DNA of 64,000 bases from Bradyrhizobium lupini (lineage in GTDB: Bacteria; Pseudomonadota; Alphaproteobacteria; Rhizobiales; Xanthobacteraceae), in assembly GCF_040939785.1 (NCBI RefSeq), contig NZ_CP162553.1, positions 5,785,001-5,849,000 on the forward strand, written 5' to 3'. Position 1 is the first letter of the stretch. The number at the start of each line of letters is the position of its first letter. The notes beneath the pieces are model-generated. The model had not been told where the DNA came from and made no database searches. It worked only from the letters and a program-made list of their open reading frames with translations. This document shows, in pieces, positions 53,368 through 61,880 of the stretch. The translations under genes and the position numbers were made by a program.

Positions 53368-54131
53368 CGGCCAGTCTCCCGCGACGGATAAACCGGACCT
53401 TCCGCCTGCGGCCTTGTCACCCGTTTGCAGAGATAGACTTCCTCTTCCGGATGCGCCGCGATCGCAAAGCCGGCGCTGCGCAGCATGGCTTCGGCGCAGG
53501 CGCGGTTCGGCACCCACCAATTGGTGGGGTCGTCGGCATATTTGTTCTCGATGAAGTGCAGCTTTGGATAGCCCGGGGAATCGAACTGATCGGTGGTCCA
53601 GAAGTCATAGTTCTTGTCGAGGGAATCCACGCGGCTGGCGCCGCGCTGCATCGACTGGAACAGCAGGAGATCGCCAGCCACGTGCTCGTGGATCAGGTCG
53701 AGTGCCAGCAGAGGGTGCCGCAGGTGGTAGAGCACGCCCATGAAGATCACGAGATCGAATTTTTCGCGCAGCTGGCCGACATCATAGGCTGACATCTTGC
53801 GGAATTCGATCCTGAGCCCGTTCACCTCGGCCGCGAAGCGGGCTTGCGCGAGGTATTCGTCGTCGGTGTCCAGGCCGAGGACGCGCTCGGCGCCGCGCCG
53901 CTTCATCTCCATGGCGTAGAAACCGGCATTGCAGCCGATATCGAGCACGGTCTTGCCTTCGAGGCGGTCCGGAATGATCCCGGAAAAGCGGCGCCATTTC
54001 ACGTTGGGATAGTCGCCGAGAAAGTGTGAAGGCGCTGTCGGCACGCCGTTCAGGTCCAGATTGTGAAACCATGGCCCGAGCGCATCGACGCGCTGGCGGA
54101 TTTCCTCGCGGGAGAGGGCGCCTCTGCTCAT
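53364..54131 (-). CDS. SAM-dependent methyltransferase (Rta_06860-like by recall)
   Basis: A 255-residue class I methyltransferase. It opens with LGPWFHNLDLNGVPTAP, seen in tRNA-cmo5U-like enzymes, and has the SAM motif TVLDIGCNAGFYAMEMKRRG near residues 60-79 and the post-motif VIFMGVLYHLRHPLLALDL. I recall a TIGRFAM family for such proteins in oligosaccharide cassettes; this is from memory. The substrate may be the glycan under construction. It overlaps both neighbours by four bases. Confidence 0.85.
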   Translation of the reverse strand: MSRGALSREEIRQRVDALGPWFHNLDLNGVPTAPSHFLGDYPNVKWRRFSGIIPDRLEGKTVLDIGCNAGFYAMEMKRRGAERVLGLDTDDEYLAQARFAAEVNGLRIEFRKMSAYDVGQLREKFDLVIFMGVLYHLRHPLLALDLIHEHVAGDLLLFQSMQRGASRVDSLDKNYDFWTTDQFDSPGYPKLHFIENKYADDPTNWWVPNRACAEAMLRSAGFAIAAHPEEEVYLCKRVTRPQAEGPVYPSRETGR

Positions 54132-54937
54132 GCGGTCACTCCATTGTTCATTGCGGAGGCAGGGCGGATTGCCTCCGGCGAACCGCCGGCCAGCAGTCGA
54201 GAACGTCCGTTCCCGGCGGAGCTTTCCGCGAGCAACGCCATTGCCGTCCGGTAGCCATCGATGGTGCCGACGTCGACATAGGATTCGCCGGCCTTGACGC
54301 CGAGACCCTGGCCGCCGCCCGCGATGTAGGCATTGACGAGCGTCCCGAAATATTCATCGCGGCGGTCGCGCTTCGTCCACAACGACTGAAGCTCGCGAAA
54401 TCCGTGGCCGGACATCTTGAAGGCGCCCCATATCCATTTCGACACCGCATCCGGCTGCTTGACCTGGATCTCCGTGACGCGATCGCCGTCGAGCACGACG
54501 GCATCGAAGAACTCGGGATGTTCGACCGGAAACAGCAGAAACGACAGGTCGGCGGCCGGCAACGTCTGCAAGGCCGCCTTTGGGAACCATACGGTATCCG
54601 GAAGTCCGACCAGGACGTCTTCGTCGTGGCCAACGACCGTGCCCGCCCTGAAGACGGCATCGCACAGCCCCGACGCATCGGGCTGCACGACATAGGCGAG
54701 CTGGGCGCTGCCATAATGATCGCCGAAATATTCGAGGATGTCCGATTTGCCGGGGGAGATCACGAAGCAAATCTTGTCGGCGCCCCCAAGGATCAGCCGC
54801 TCCAGCAGATATTCGGAGACGGCGCACGGACGGTCGATGCCGTCGTCCCGTTGGCTTCCGACCGGAAGCAACTCCTTGGAGAAGGCGAGCGGCTGGATGC
54901 GGCTGCCGCGGCCCGCGGCCGGAACGATGCCCCACAT
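54128..54937 (-). CDS. Sugar-phosphate nucleotidyltransferase
   Basis: A 269-residue nucleotidyltransferase of the glucose-1-phosphate thymidylyl/uridylyl type. The signature PAAGRGSRIQPLAFSKELLP is at residues 5-24, followed by LILGGADKICFVISPGK and DVLVGLPDTVW. It lacks the C-terminal hexapeptide repeats of GlmU-like enzymes. It probably supplies the activated sugar for the cluster. The start is two bases after the preceding stop. Confidence 0.86.
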   Translation of the reverse strand: MWGIVPAAGRGSRIQPLAFSKELLPVGSQRDDGIDRPCAVSEYLLERLILGGADKICFVISPGKSDILEYFGDHYGSAQLAYVVQPDASGLCDAVFRAGTVVGHDEDVLVGLPDTVWFPKAALQTLPAADLSFLLFPVEHPEFFDAVVLDGDRVTEIQVKQPDAVSKWIWGAFKMSGHGFRELQSLWTKRDRRDEYFGTLVNAYIAGGGQGLGVKAGESYVDVGTIDGYRTAMALLAESSAGNGRSRLLAGGSPEAIRPASAMNNGVTA

Positions 54938-54939
54938 GA

Positions 54940-56042
54940 TCAGGCCTCCTCGGGTTGCTGTCGGCGCGCGCCGAGCGATGCCGTCTGCTCGAGCAGCCAA
55001 ATCAGTTCGGCTGCGCGCTTGTCGGATGTGTGCTGATCCATGGTCCGTTCATAGGCGCGCCCGGCAATGTGCTGAAGCTCGGCGTCGGCCATCGTCAACG
55101 CAGCAAGCGTGTCCTTCGCATCGCATGCGATCAGGATCTCCTGCCCAGGTACAAAGAATTCATCGAGTCCCGGCCAGTCGTCGCTGAGGAGCGGGGCCTT
55201 GCAGGCAGCGGCTTCGAACAGGCGGCCGGAGGGGCACCAGCCCATCTCCGCCATGGCCAGCCGCGTGACGTTGAGTGTCAGCCGGGACGACGCAAAGAAC
55301 GACGCGTGCTCCGACGGCGGCAAGTGCTGCACGAAGTAGATGTTTGGCGACCAGGAAAATCTTCCGGGTATTGTGCACCCCCGATCAGGAAGCGCAGATC
55401 CTGCCTGTTACGTGCGGGTTCGACGAACAGAGCCTCGAGCGCGCGCTGGCGATCCTGCGAATATGTGCCGAGATAGGACAGATCCGCACGGTAATGCGGC
55501 TGCGACGGCACCGGCCGATGGATGTCCGTATCGACGTGTCCGTAGAGCGGGCGGACGTTGCAGGCGCCGAGCCTGTCGCGAAATTCGTTGCAGATGCGGG
55601 AACCGCCGGTGAAGCTCAGGACCAGGGCGAAATCCCGCAGGCCGCGCGGCCCGATATAGGGAACGGCCTCGCCGGCCATCAGCTTCGCCAGCGTGACCGG
55701 CGTGTCGAGGTCATAGAACACGGGCACCGCACGACCCTCGGACAGGACAAGCTCCGTCGCGGCGATCGCGTCGGGACAATAGGACGTTATGATCGCGACA
55801 TCTGCATCACGGATTTCGCTCCGCGCCAAAGGCAGCACATCGTCCCAGTTCGAGAACAGTCGCAATTGCCCGCCGGGCAGTTCGTGCAAATCCCGCGCGC
55901 CGGCGTAGTAGGGCACGTCGCGCTCGAAAAAGACGACGCTGTGGCCGGCTCGCGCGAGATGCTTGCAAAGCCCTCGCCACAGGGTGGCGTGACCGTTGCC
56001 CCAGGACGAGGAAATTGTCAGGCCGAAAATGACGATCTTCAC
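54940..56042 (-). pseudogene. CgeB-family glycosyltransferase, copy D, single frameshift
   Basis: Opens at GTG ([20 protein letters not shown]), overlapping the phosphatase stop as GTGA. The first part continues to ADLSYLGTYSQDRQRALEAL and IGGAQYPEDFP; there one T seems missing at about 55352, and the next frame continues SPNIYFVQHLPPSEHASFF and [19 protein letters not shown]. Joined length is about 367 residues, like the other three copies. Closest to copy A. Assembly error or recent mutation. Confidence 0.85.
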
Positions 56043-56638
56043 GCTGGCACCCGCTGGTTGATCCCGGTGATCTTGAGTCCGCGATTGTCCACGCTGAGGG
56101 TGCTGACGCTGCCGGGGTCGATCTCGATCGAGAGGAAGTCGTCGAGCTCTTTCCGGGAATAGTGCAGCAGCGCCGCGCGGATCGGTTCGGCATGGCTGAC
56201 GGCGACGACGACGGTGCCGCTACCATGATCGTTGCGCAGCTGCTCCAGATGGGCGACGACGCGCTTCTGAAGCGACCGCATGCTTTCGCCGCCCGGCGGG
56301 CGGTTCGTTCCGCGTTGTTCGTTCCAGCGCGACCAGCGGGGATCCCGGGCGAGCGCCTCGAACGACAGTCCGGTCCATTCGCCGTAGTCGAGCTCGTCGA
56401 GTGCCGGCACGATCTCGACCGGCAAGCCGAAGCGCGCCGCCAGGATGCAGGCCGACTGCATGCAGCGCCGCTGCGGGCTCGACTGAACCATGCTCGGCGG
56501 GGGCGTGAAAGTATCGGCGCATCGCGCGATTTCCTCGCAGCCGAGATCATCGAGCTCTACGCCCTTCATCCGGCCACAGAGCGTGCGGCCGAGCAGGGCA
56601 TGATGCCCGTGGCGGATCAGATGAATGATCTTCGCCAT
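56039..56638 (-). CDS. Histidine phosphatase (phosphoglycerate mutase-like)
   Basis: A 199-residue phosphatase. The phosphoacceptor motif is LIRHGHH at residues 7-13, the second Arg lies in SSPQRRCMQSA, and the second catalytic His in VAVSHAEPIRAAL. Substrates of this family vary widely. It starts on the last base of the inositol-phosphate synthase gene, so it may dephosphorylate the inositol phosphate made there; that is inference from position only. Confidence 0.87.
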   Translation of the reverse strand: MAKIIHLIRHGHHALLGRTLCGRMKGVELDDLGCEEIARCADTFTPPPSMVQSSPQRRCMQSACILAARFGLPVEIVPALDELDYGEWTGLSFEALARDPRWSRWNEQRGTNRPPGGESMRSLQKRVVAHLEQLRNDHGSGTVVVAVSHAEPIRAALLHYSRKELDDFLSIEIDPGSVSTLSVDNRGLKITGINQRVPA

Positions 56639-57738
56639 CAGGTATACGCCTTGTCGTCGATGAAGGCGCGCGTTCGCCGTCCGGCCTCTTCGTCCGTGAA
56701 CTGCTGAGGCGGCGACTTCATGAAATAGCTCGAGGGGCCCGTCAGCGCGCCGGCCTGCCCGCGGTCCATGGCGAGCTTGGCGCAGCGGACCGCGTCGATC
56801 ACGACACCCGCCGAGTTCGGGGAGTCCCAGACTTCGAGCTTGACTTCCGCGCTCAAGGGAACACCGCCGAACGTGGTGCCCTCCAGGCGGATAAAGGCCA
56901 GCTTGCGGTCGGTCAGCCACGGCACATGGTCGCTCGGGCCGACATGGATATTATCGGCATCCATGGGCACGTCGAACTGGCTGGTTACGGCTTGGGTTTT
57001 GGAGATCTTCTTTGATGTCAGCCGCTCGCGCTCGAGCATGTTCTTGAAATCGGTGTTGCCGCCGACGTTGAGCTGGTAGGTTCTGTCCAGCCGTACGCCG
57101 CGTTCGCGGAAGAGATTGGCGAGCACACGGTGCAGAATGGTGGCGCCGACCTGGCTCTTGATGTCGTCGCCGACGATCGGCAGGCCTGCATCCTCGAAAC
57201 GCCGCCGCCAGTCGGGATTCGAGGCAATGAAGACGGGGATGCAATTGACGTAGCCGCAGCCGGCCTCGATCGCGCGCGCGGCGTAAAATTCGCTCGCACG
57301 CTGCGAGCCGACGGGAAGATAGGACACAAGCACGTCCGTGCGCGAGGTCGCGAGCACTTCGGAGACGTCGGCTTCCGGGACATCCGCAATCGGGACGTCG
57401 TCCTTGAGATAATGGCCGACGCCGTCCATGACGGGGCCGCGTTGGACCATGACGCCGGTGGGGGCGACGTCGGAGAAGCGGTGCGTGTTGTTCGGCGCTG
57501 CGAAGATCGCCTCGGCCACGTCGCGTCCGACCTTGCCGGCATGGACGTCGAAGGCCGACGCGACCTGAATGTCGCTGATGTGGTAGCCGCCGAGATCGGC
57601 GTTCATCAGCCCAGGCACCGGCTCATTCGATTTGGCGTCCCGGTAATAGGAGAGCCCTTGAACGAAGGAGCTCGCACAATTGCCGACACCGACGATGCCG
57701 ACGCGCACGCGCCGCCTGTCCTGAAGACGAGAATGCAT
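56638..57738 (-). CDS. ino1: Inositol-3-phosphate synthase
   Basis: A 366-residue NAD-dependent isomerase converting glucose-6-phosphate to inositol-phosphate. It shows the NAD motif [16 protein letters not shown] near residues 12-27, [26 protein letters not shown], the [12 protein letters not shown] motif and [12 protein letters not shown], all signatures of the actinobacterial/bacterial type. The ATG at 57738 is the first gene of the upstream glycan operon. Inositol is uncommon in bacteria, so a glycolipid or inositol-bearing glycan is suggested. Confidence 0.92.
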   Translation of the reverse strand: MHSRLQDRRRVRVGIVGVGNCASSFVQGLSYYRDAKSNEPVPGLMNADLGGYHISDIQVASAFDVHAGKVGRDVAEAIFAAPNNTHRFSDVAPTGVMVQRGPVMDGVGHYLKDDVPIADVPEADVSEVLATSRTDVLVSYLPVGSQRASEFYAARAIEAGCGYVNCIPVFIASNPDWRRRFEDAGLPIVGDDIKSQVGATILHRVLANLFRERGVRLDRTYQLNVGGNTDFKNMLERERLTSKKISKTQAVTSQFDVPMDADNIHVGPSDHVPWLTDRKLAFIRLEGTTFGGVPLSAEVKLEVWDSPNSAGVVIDAVRCAKLAMDRGQAGALTGPSSYFMKSPPQQFTDEEAGRRTRAFIDDKAYT

Positions 57739-57819
57739 GGCTAGAGGCCCTCCGGAAGACGTGCAGCGTTAAGGCATGCAGTGTTGAAGAGATGCAGTGT
57801 TGACGTAAGTACGTCGGCG

Positions 57820-57844
57820 AACGTGGGGAACGTATGTTCGTTCC
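57820..57844 (-). promoter_or_regulatory. Candidate EcfG-type promoter of upstream glycan operon (GGAAC-N16-CGTT)
   Basis: GGAAC (57844-57840) and CGTT (57823-57820) on the minus strand with 16 bases between, 82 bases before the inositol-phosphate synthase ATG. Exact to consensus at both elements. Confidence 0.58.
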
Positions 57845-58092
57845 TGAACTCACTGCACTATGTCCGCCTCACGTCGGATTCCGGCCGAAAAAATCTCGCG
57901 CGCTTAACCTGGGATAGAATCCCGGGCGGGTTGGTGGGAACGAAAAGCTTCCATGATGAAGATGAAGAAGATGATGTTTTGAGAGAGTCCGGCCTACGAA
58001 AGAACAAATGCTCGCGCCCGGCGTTCACGGCGAAACAGTCCGACGCGAGGGCCGATCCGTCGCTCGCTCCTTGTCAGCAATCGAGGTGTCAC

Positions 58093-58380
58093 ATGTCATC
58101 CAAATCACAAACCAGCGAAGCCCAGCAGACCACCAGCCATGATGTGATCCGGAAATGGGCGGAGGAGCGCGGCGGAAAGCCTGCGACGGTCAAGGCCACG
58201 GAGGAGGACGGACACGCCGGTATCCTGCGCATCGATTTCGATCCGCCCGACGAAGGTCTCGATCGGATCAGCTGGGACGAATTCTTCGCCAAGTTCGACG
58301 AGGCCGGCATTGCCTTCCTCCATCAGGACCAGACCAAGGATGGTAAGCCGAGCCGCTTTCACAAATTCGTTCGGCGCTAG
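58093..58380 (+). CDS. Small conserved hypothetical protein
   Basis: A 95-residue protein (start at 58093; frame open further upstream but without coding character). Its middle is TSHDVIRKWAEERGGKPATV and ISWDEFFAKFDEAGIAFLHQ, a pattern I recall from short rhizobial proteins without known function. There is no signal peptide or helix for membranes. A GAGG lies before the start. It abuts the next gene. Confidence 0.68.
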   Translation: MSSKSQTSEAQQTTSHDVIRKWAEERGGKPATVKATEEDGHAGILRIDFDPPDEGLDRISWDEFFAKFDEAGIAFLHQDQTKDGKPSRFHKFVRR

Positions 58381-59355
58381 TTGAATCACCACGTGTCGGG
58401 CAGCTGGACCGAGGCGATGCGGGCAGGCGACTTCGAACGCGCCTGGGCAATCAATGACCGCGATCTGGCAATGCTTGCGTATCCACCCAAGCACACCGGG
58501 CCGCGTCACCTGCAGCGGATCTGGCGTGGTGAGGAACTGAGGGGCAAGGATGTGCTGGTCCGCTGCTACCACGGGCTCGGCGACACTATCCAGTTCCTGC
58601 GCTTCATGCGGCCGCTTCGTGACGTCGCGCGCCGCGTCACGGTCTGGTGCCAGGGCGAGCTTCTGCCGCTGGTCGAGCGAGCGGCTGGCGTCGATCGGGC
58701 CTTCGCGCTCCATGATGGTGCACCTGAGGTCGACTTCGAGGTCGATATCGAGATTATGGAGGTGCCGCATGCCATAAGGGCGAGGCGAGAGCAGGTCGAG
58801 ATGCGCGCACCTTACCTGTCGTTGCCGACCAAGGTCGAACCAGCGCTCCCGCAAGACCGAGGTCTCGAACTCAGGGGCCTTGCCGTGGGCCTGGTTTGGG
58901 AAGTCGGCAATTGGGACAAGCGGAGGACCGTTCCGCCGTCCCTGTTGGGACATCTTGCCGTTCCCGGCGTGACGCTCTGCTCACTGCAACGCGGGGCCCG
59001 AACGTGCGAACTGGCCGAGATCGGCGCGAGGGACGTCAGCACGCCTGACGTTACGGTTCTCGGTCATCTCCTCCAGCGGCTCGATCTCGTCATTTGCGTC
59101 GACACTATGGTGGCCCATCTCGCGGGAGCACTCGGCTGTGAGGCGTGGGTCTTATTGCATGCGGATTGCGACTGGCGCTGGCCGGCATCCGAGGCCCATT
59201 CCCTTTGGTATCCGAGCCTGCGGCTGTTTCATCAGAGGACACCAGGCAACTGGGATAGCGTCCTTGAAGAGGTGCGGGAGGCCCTGATTGCACGCTCCGC
59301 AAGTCTCCAAGGTGTCGTCCGAAAGGAGCTCAAGCGAGCGCAAGGTCCGCCGTAA
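58381..59355 (+). CDS. GT9-like (heptosyltransferase-type) glycosyltransferase
   Basis: About 324 residues if started at TTG directly after the preceding stop; other starts (GTG 58393, ATG 58417) are possible. VLVRCYHGLGDTIQFLRFMR near residue 58 is the typical nucleotide-sugar binding entry of TPR-linked GT9-like proteins, and ICVDTMVAHLAGALGCEAWV near residue 240 is the C-terminal donor motif. The usual N-terminal TPR part is very short here. It may take part in surface glycan work with the cluster at 42-58 kb, although on the other strand. Confidence 0.8.
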   Translation: MNHHVSGSWTEAMRAGDFERAWAINDRDLAMLAYPPKHTGPRHLQRIWRGEELRGKDVLVRCYHGLGDTIQFLRFMRPLRDVARRVTVWCQGELLPLVERAAGVDRAFALHDGAPEVDFEVDIEIMEVPHAIRARREQVEMRAPYLSLPTKVEPALPQDRGLELRGLAVGLVWEVGNWDKRRTVPPSLLGHLAVPGVTLCSLQRGARTCELAEIGARDVSTPDVTVLGHLLQRLDLVICVDTMVAHLAGALGCEAWVLLHADCDWRWPASEAHSLWYPSLRLFHQRTPGNWDSVLEEVREALIARSASLQGVVRKELKRAQGPP

Positions 59356-60112
59356 GTGGCCTGAGACGCGAGGACGACGCATCGTCGCGGCTGGACGAAA
59401 TGCTCAGGTAAGTCGGATCAGATCTTGCGAGCCGCACGAGTCCCTGCCAGTCCGTGATCGTTACCGTCTTGCCCTGCCATTGCAGGAGATTGCATCGTCG
59501 CAGTTCCTGAATCGTGCGGTTGGCGTGGACCGGGGAGATGCTGCATGCTGCCGCAAGATCCGATTGGGTGAAGGGTGACGGCAGTCTGAAATCTCTCGCC
59601 AAGCCGACGCTTTGCAGCCGGGTGGTGATCTCGCACAGCAGATGCGCCACGCGCGTCAATGCATCACGGCTACCCAGGTTCACTGTCCAGTTGCGCTGAA
59701 TGGCGTGGGTGGTGAGCAGCATCAGCAGCAATGCGCGAGACATCGCGGGCGAACGCGCGGACAAATCGTGAAAGAAGCGGTGTGGCACGAGAGCGACGAT
59801 GGCAGGGCCGAGCGCGATCAGGTTGCCGTCAACGCGAGGACGATAAAGCGTGTGTAGATCGGCGATGTCACCGGGAACATGGATTGACGTGATCTGCCCG
59901 TCCGCACTCTCTGCATCCTGCCACGACAGATATCCCTGAAGGAGCAGGCAGCACTGGGTGGCATCATCGCCATGCCGCAAAACGGCCTGACGCGAACCGA
60001 GATGCGCGATTGTGCTTGCCATGTCCGCGAGCAGGTGGAGATCGTCGGCCGTTACGGGAGTGAGGCTCGCCAACCGGTCGGCGAGCTTGGAGAACGCAAA
60101 TCCTGCCTGCAT
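59330..60112 (-). CDS. Crp/Fnr-family transcription regulator
   Basis: A 260-residue regulator. A cyclic-nucleotide-binding fold covers about residues 20-130 (HLGSRQAVLRHGDDATQCCL, QGYLSWQDAES, SIHVPGDIADLHTLY), and the C-terminal winged helix contains TQSDLAAACSISPVHANRTI as recognition helix. The cysteine ligands of an Fnr iron-sulfur cluster are absent, so the signal is unknown. Its end overlaps the convergent transferase gene by 26 bases. Confidence 0.87.
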   Translation of the reverse strand: MQAGFAFSKLADRLASLTPVTADDLHLLADMASTIAHLGSRQAVLRHGDDATQCCLLLQGYLSWQDAESADGQITSIHVPGDIADLHTLYRPRVDGNLIALGPAIVALVPHRFFHDLSARSPAMSRALLLMLLTTHAIQRNWTVNLGSRDALTRVAHLLCEITTRLQSVGLARDFRLPSPFTQSDLAAACSISPVHANRTIQELRRCNLLQWQGKTVTITDWQGLVRLARSDPTYLSISSSRDDASSSRLRPLTADLALA

Positions 60113-60380
60113 TGGTCGCCTAATAACTCAGAACCCGTCCCCAATTTGATCGATGAGAACGACAGAGCGCATTAAACTTTGATAGTTTTACTCCATGCAG
60201 GTCATTGTTTGTCTGCCCAGCATGCGCCCAGAAGTGCGAGGGCGATCGGTCAAACGGTTCCGGAATAGTAGACGGCGCATGCGATCGTCCTCAAGGATCG
60301 GACGATTCGGGAACCGGAAGCGCGAGTCGCGCTCCGGCGAAGCATCTGTGTTTCTCGCGGCGGGATCCGCGGAGATCGCG

Positions 60381-60620
60381 CTAGTCATGCTCATACTGTT
60401 CCGAGAGAAACTGATTGATCGCGTCGAAGGCCTGCAACCGGTTCTTCTCCAGCAGGACCATGTGCGTGCCTTCGCCGATCTCGACCCGTCGCCGATATCG
60501 CGCGGGTTTGTGCGCACTGAAATTGGCGTGCGTGACGCGTGCCCGTGCTCCAGGTCCACGCCGAGGGCACTGGGACGTGCGTATCAGCTGGTCACATGCT
60601 CCGCTGTGCGAGATAGACAA
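60381..60620 (-). pseudogene. C-terminal remnant of an alpha/beta hydrolase
   Basis: The last 30 residues, RVEIGEGTHMVLLEKNRL and AFDAINQFLSEQ, match the final strand and helix of alpha/beta hydrolases, including the catalytic His in GTHMV. The part before this is not recognisable, so the nucleophile domain has been lost or scrambled. A stop codon at 60381-60383 marks the original end. No product of the original kind is expected. Confidence 0.55.
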
Positions 60621-60754
60621 GAGGTGCGATTCCGACCGTCCAGGGCCGGTTTGACCCGCTACGGCTCTCGCCGCGACGGCGACGCATCATTTCCTGATCG
60701 TCCCCCTATGGAGGCTCGTTCTGAAACTTGACGCGTGCGCAATCAATTGCGTTG

Positions 60755-61704
60755 TCAGCGTTGCCGCCATCGCGCAGGCGCCAGGCCGAATTCACGCCTG
60801 AACGCCCGGCTGAATGCTTCTCCGGATCCGTAACCCACTTCCTCTGCGATTTGGTCGATCGGCTTGCGTGTTTCTCGTAGGCTCACCTTGGCTGCCTGAA
60901 GCCGCCAGATGGTCAGATACCGGATTGGTGGCACCCCGATCAGGGTTGTGAAGCGGTCGACGAAGGCGCTCCGCGACATCGAGACTTCTCTCGCAAGGGA
61001 CTCCGCGGACCACGGCAGCCCGACGTTATGATGAATGGAGGCGAGCGCGCGTCCGATTTTCGGATCGGCAATCCCCTTCAGCCATCCTCCATCTTGATCG
61101 GTGTATGTCACGGAATATTGCCGCATCGCCTCTACGAACAGCAGTTCGGAAAGCCGAGACATCAGGTTTGACGAGGCGAACCTGCCGGCCGTCAGTTCGC
61201 CGGCTGCATATCGCACTGAAGCCTCGATCCAGTCGCGTGCGACCCCTCGCGAATGTCGAGCTTCAGCACTCTTGGCAGGGCCGCGATCAACGGATTATAG
61301 GTTTCCTCGCTGCCGAGAAAACCGCACACGATTTGCGCCGGCTCACCGCCTCCGCCGTGCATAATTTTTGCCAGCCCCCCATCCGGTGACGGCTGAATGA
61401 GATGACGCGCGTTTGTCGGTACCAGACCCGCGTCGCTGGCGAGTGTATGAACATCGTTTCTGGGCAGCAGTACGATCTCGCCGGCCCGCACCTCGACTGT
61501 AGGTTCGCTGTCGACGCTGAGCAGAAATTTTCCGGCGATGACGAAGTGGTAAGCGATCAGCAGCGAGGGCTTGACCGCGAAGGTCACGCAGTCCTCAGCG
61601 ACGATCTGCGTATGGACGCTCCACGGCGCGGTGAACCGCGCATCCAGAAAAATGCCGCCGGTCAGGCGAACCGATCGAAGCACTTCCGATAGCGGATCGA
61701 TCAT
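60755..61704 (-). pseudogene. AraC-family regulator with cupin-type sensor, single frameshift
   Basis: The N-terminal part (MIDPLSEVLRSVRLTGGIFL, FVIAGKFLLSVDSEPTVEVR, EIVLLPRNDVHTLASDAG) is the cupin_6 sensor, and the C-terminal part has the two helix-turn-helix motifs (WSAESLAREVSMSRSAFVDR and IDQIAEEVGYGSGEAFSRAF). The frame changes at the C4 run 61243-61246; one inserted base gives a continuous chain through RDWIEASVRYAAGEL. A restart inside the second half could still make a lone DNA-binding domain. Divergent from the methyltransferase gene. Confidence 0.85.
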
Positions 61705-61880
61705 TAGGCTAATCTCAGATTTGGACGATCGGTCAACTGATCCGGCTGGGCGATCATTCACCGTGGCGGTCCCCGCGCTTATACGGGGCTCATGAATGAA
61801 CTGCCAAGCAACCGATTCCTCCACGTTTCCTTGAGACGCTGTCCAGACGGTCAGGCGGACGCGGAACCGGTTGCGGAAGA

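Noticed and set aside
60195..60731. Plus-strand frame of 178 residues
   Set aside because: Arg-rich shadow opposite the alpha/beta hydrolase remnant; no family or start signal.
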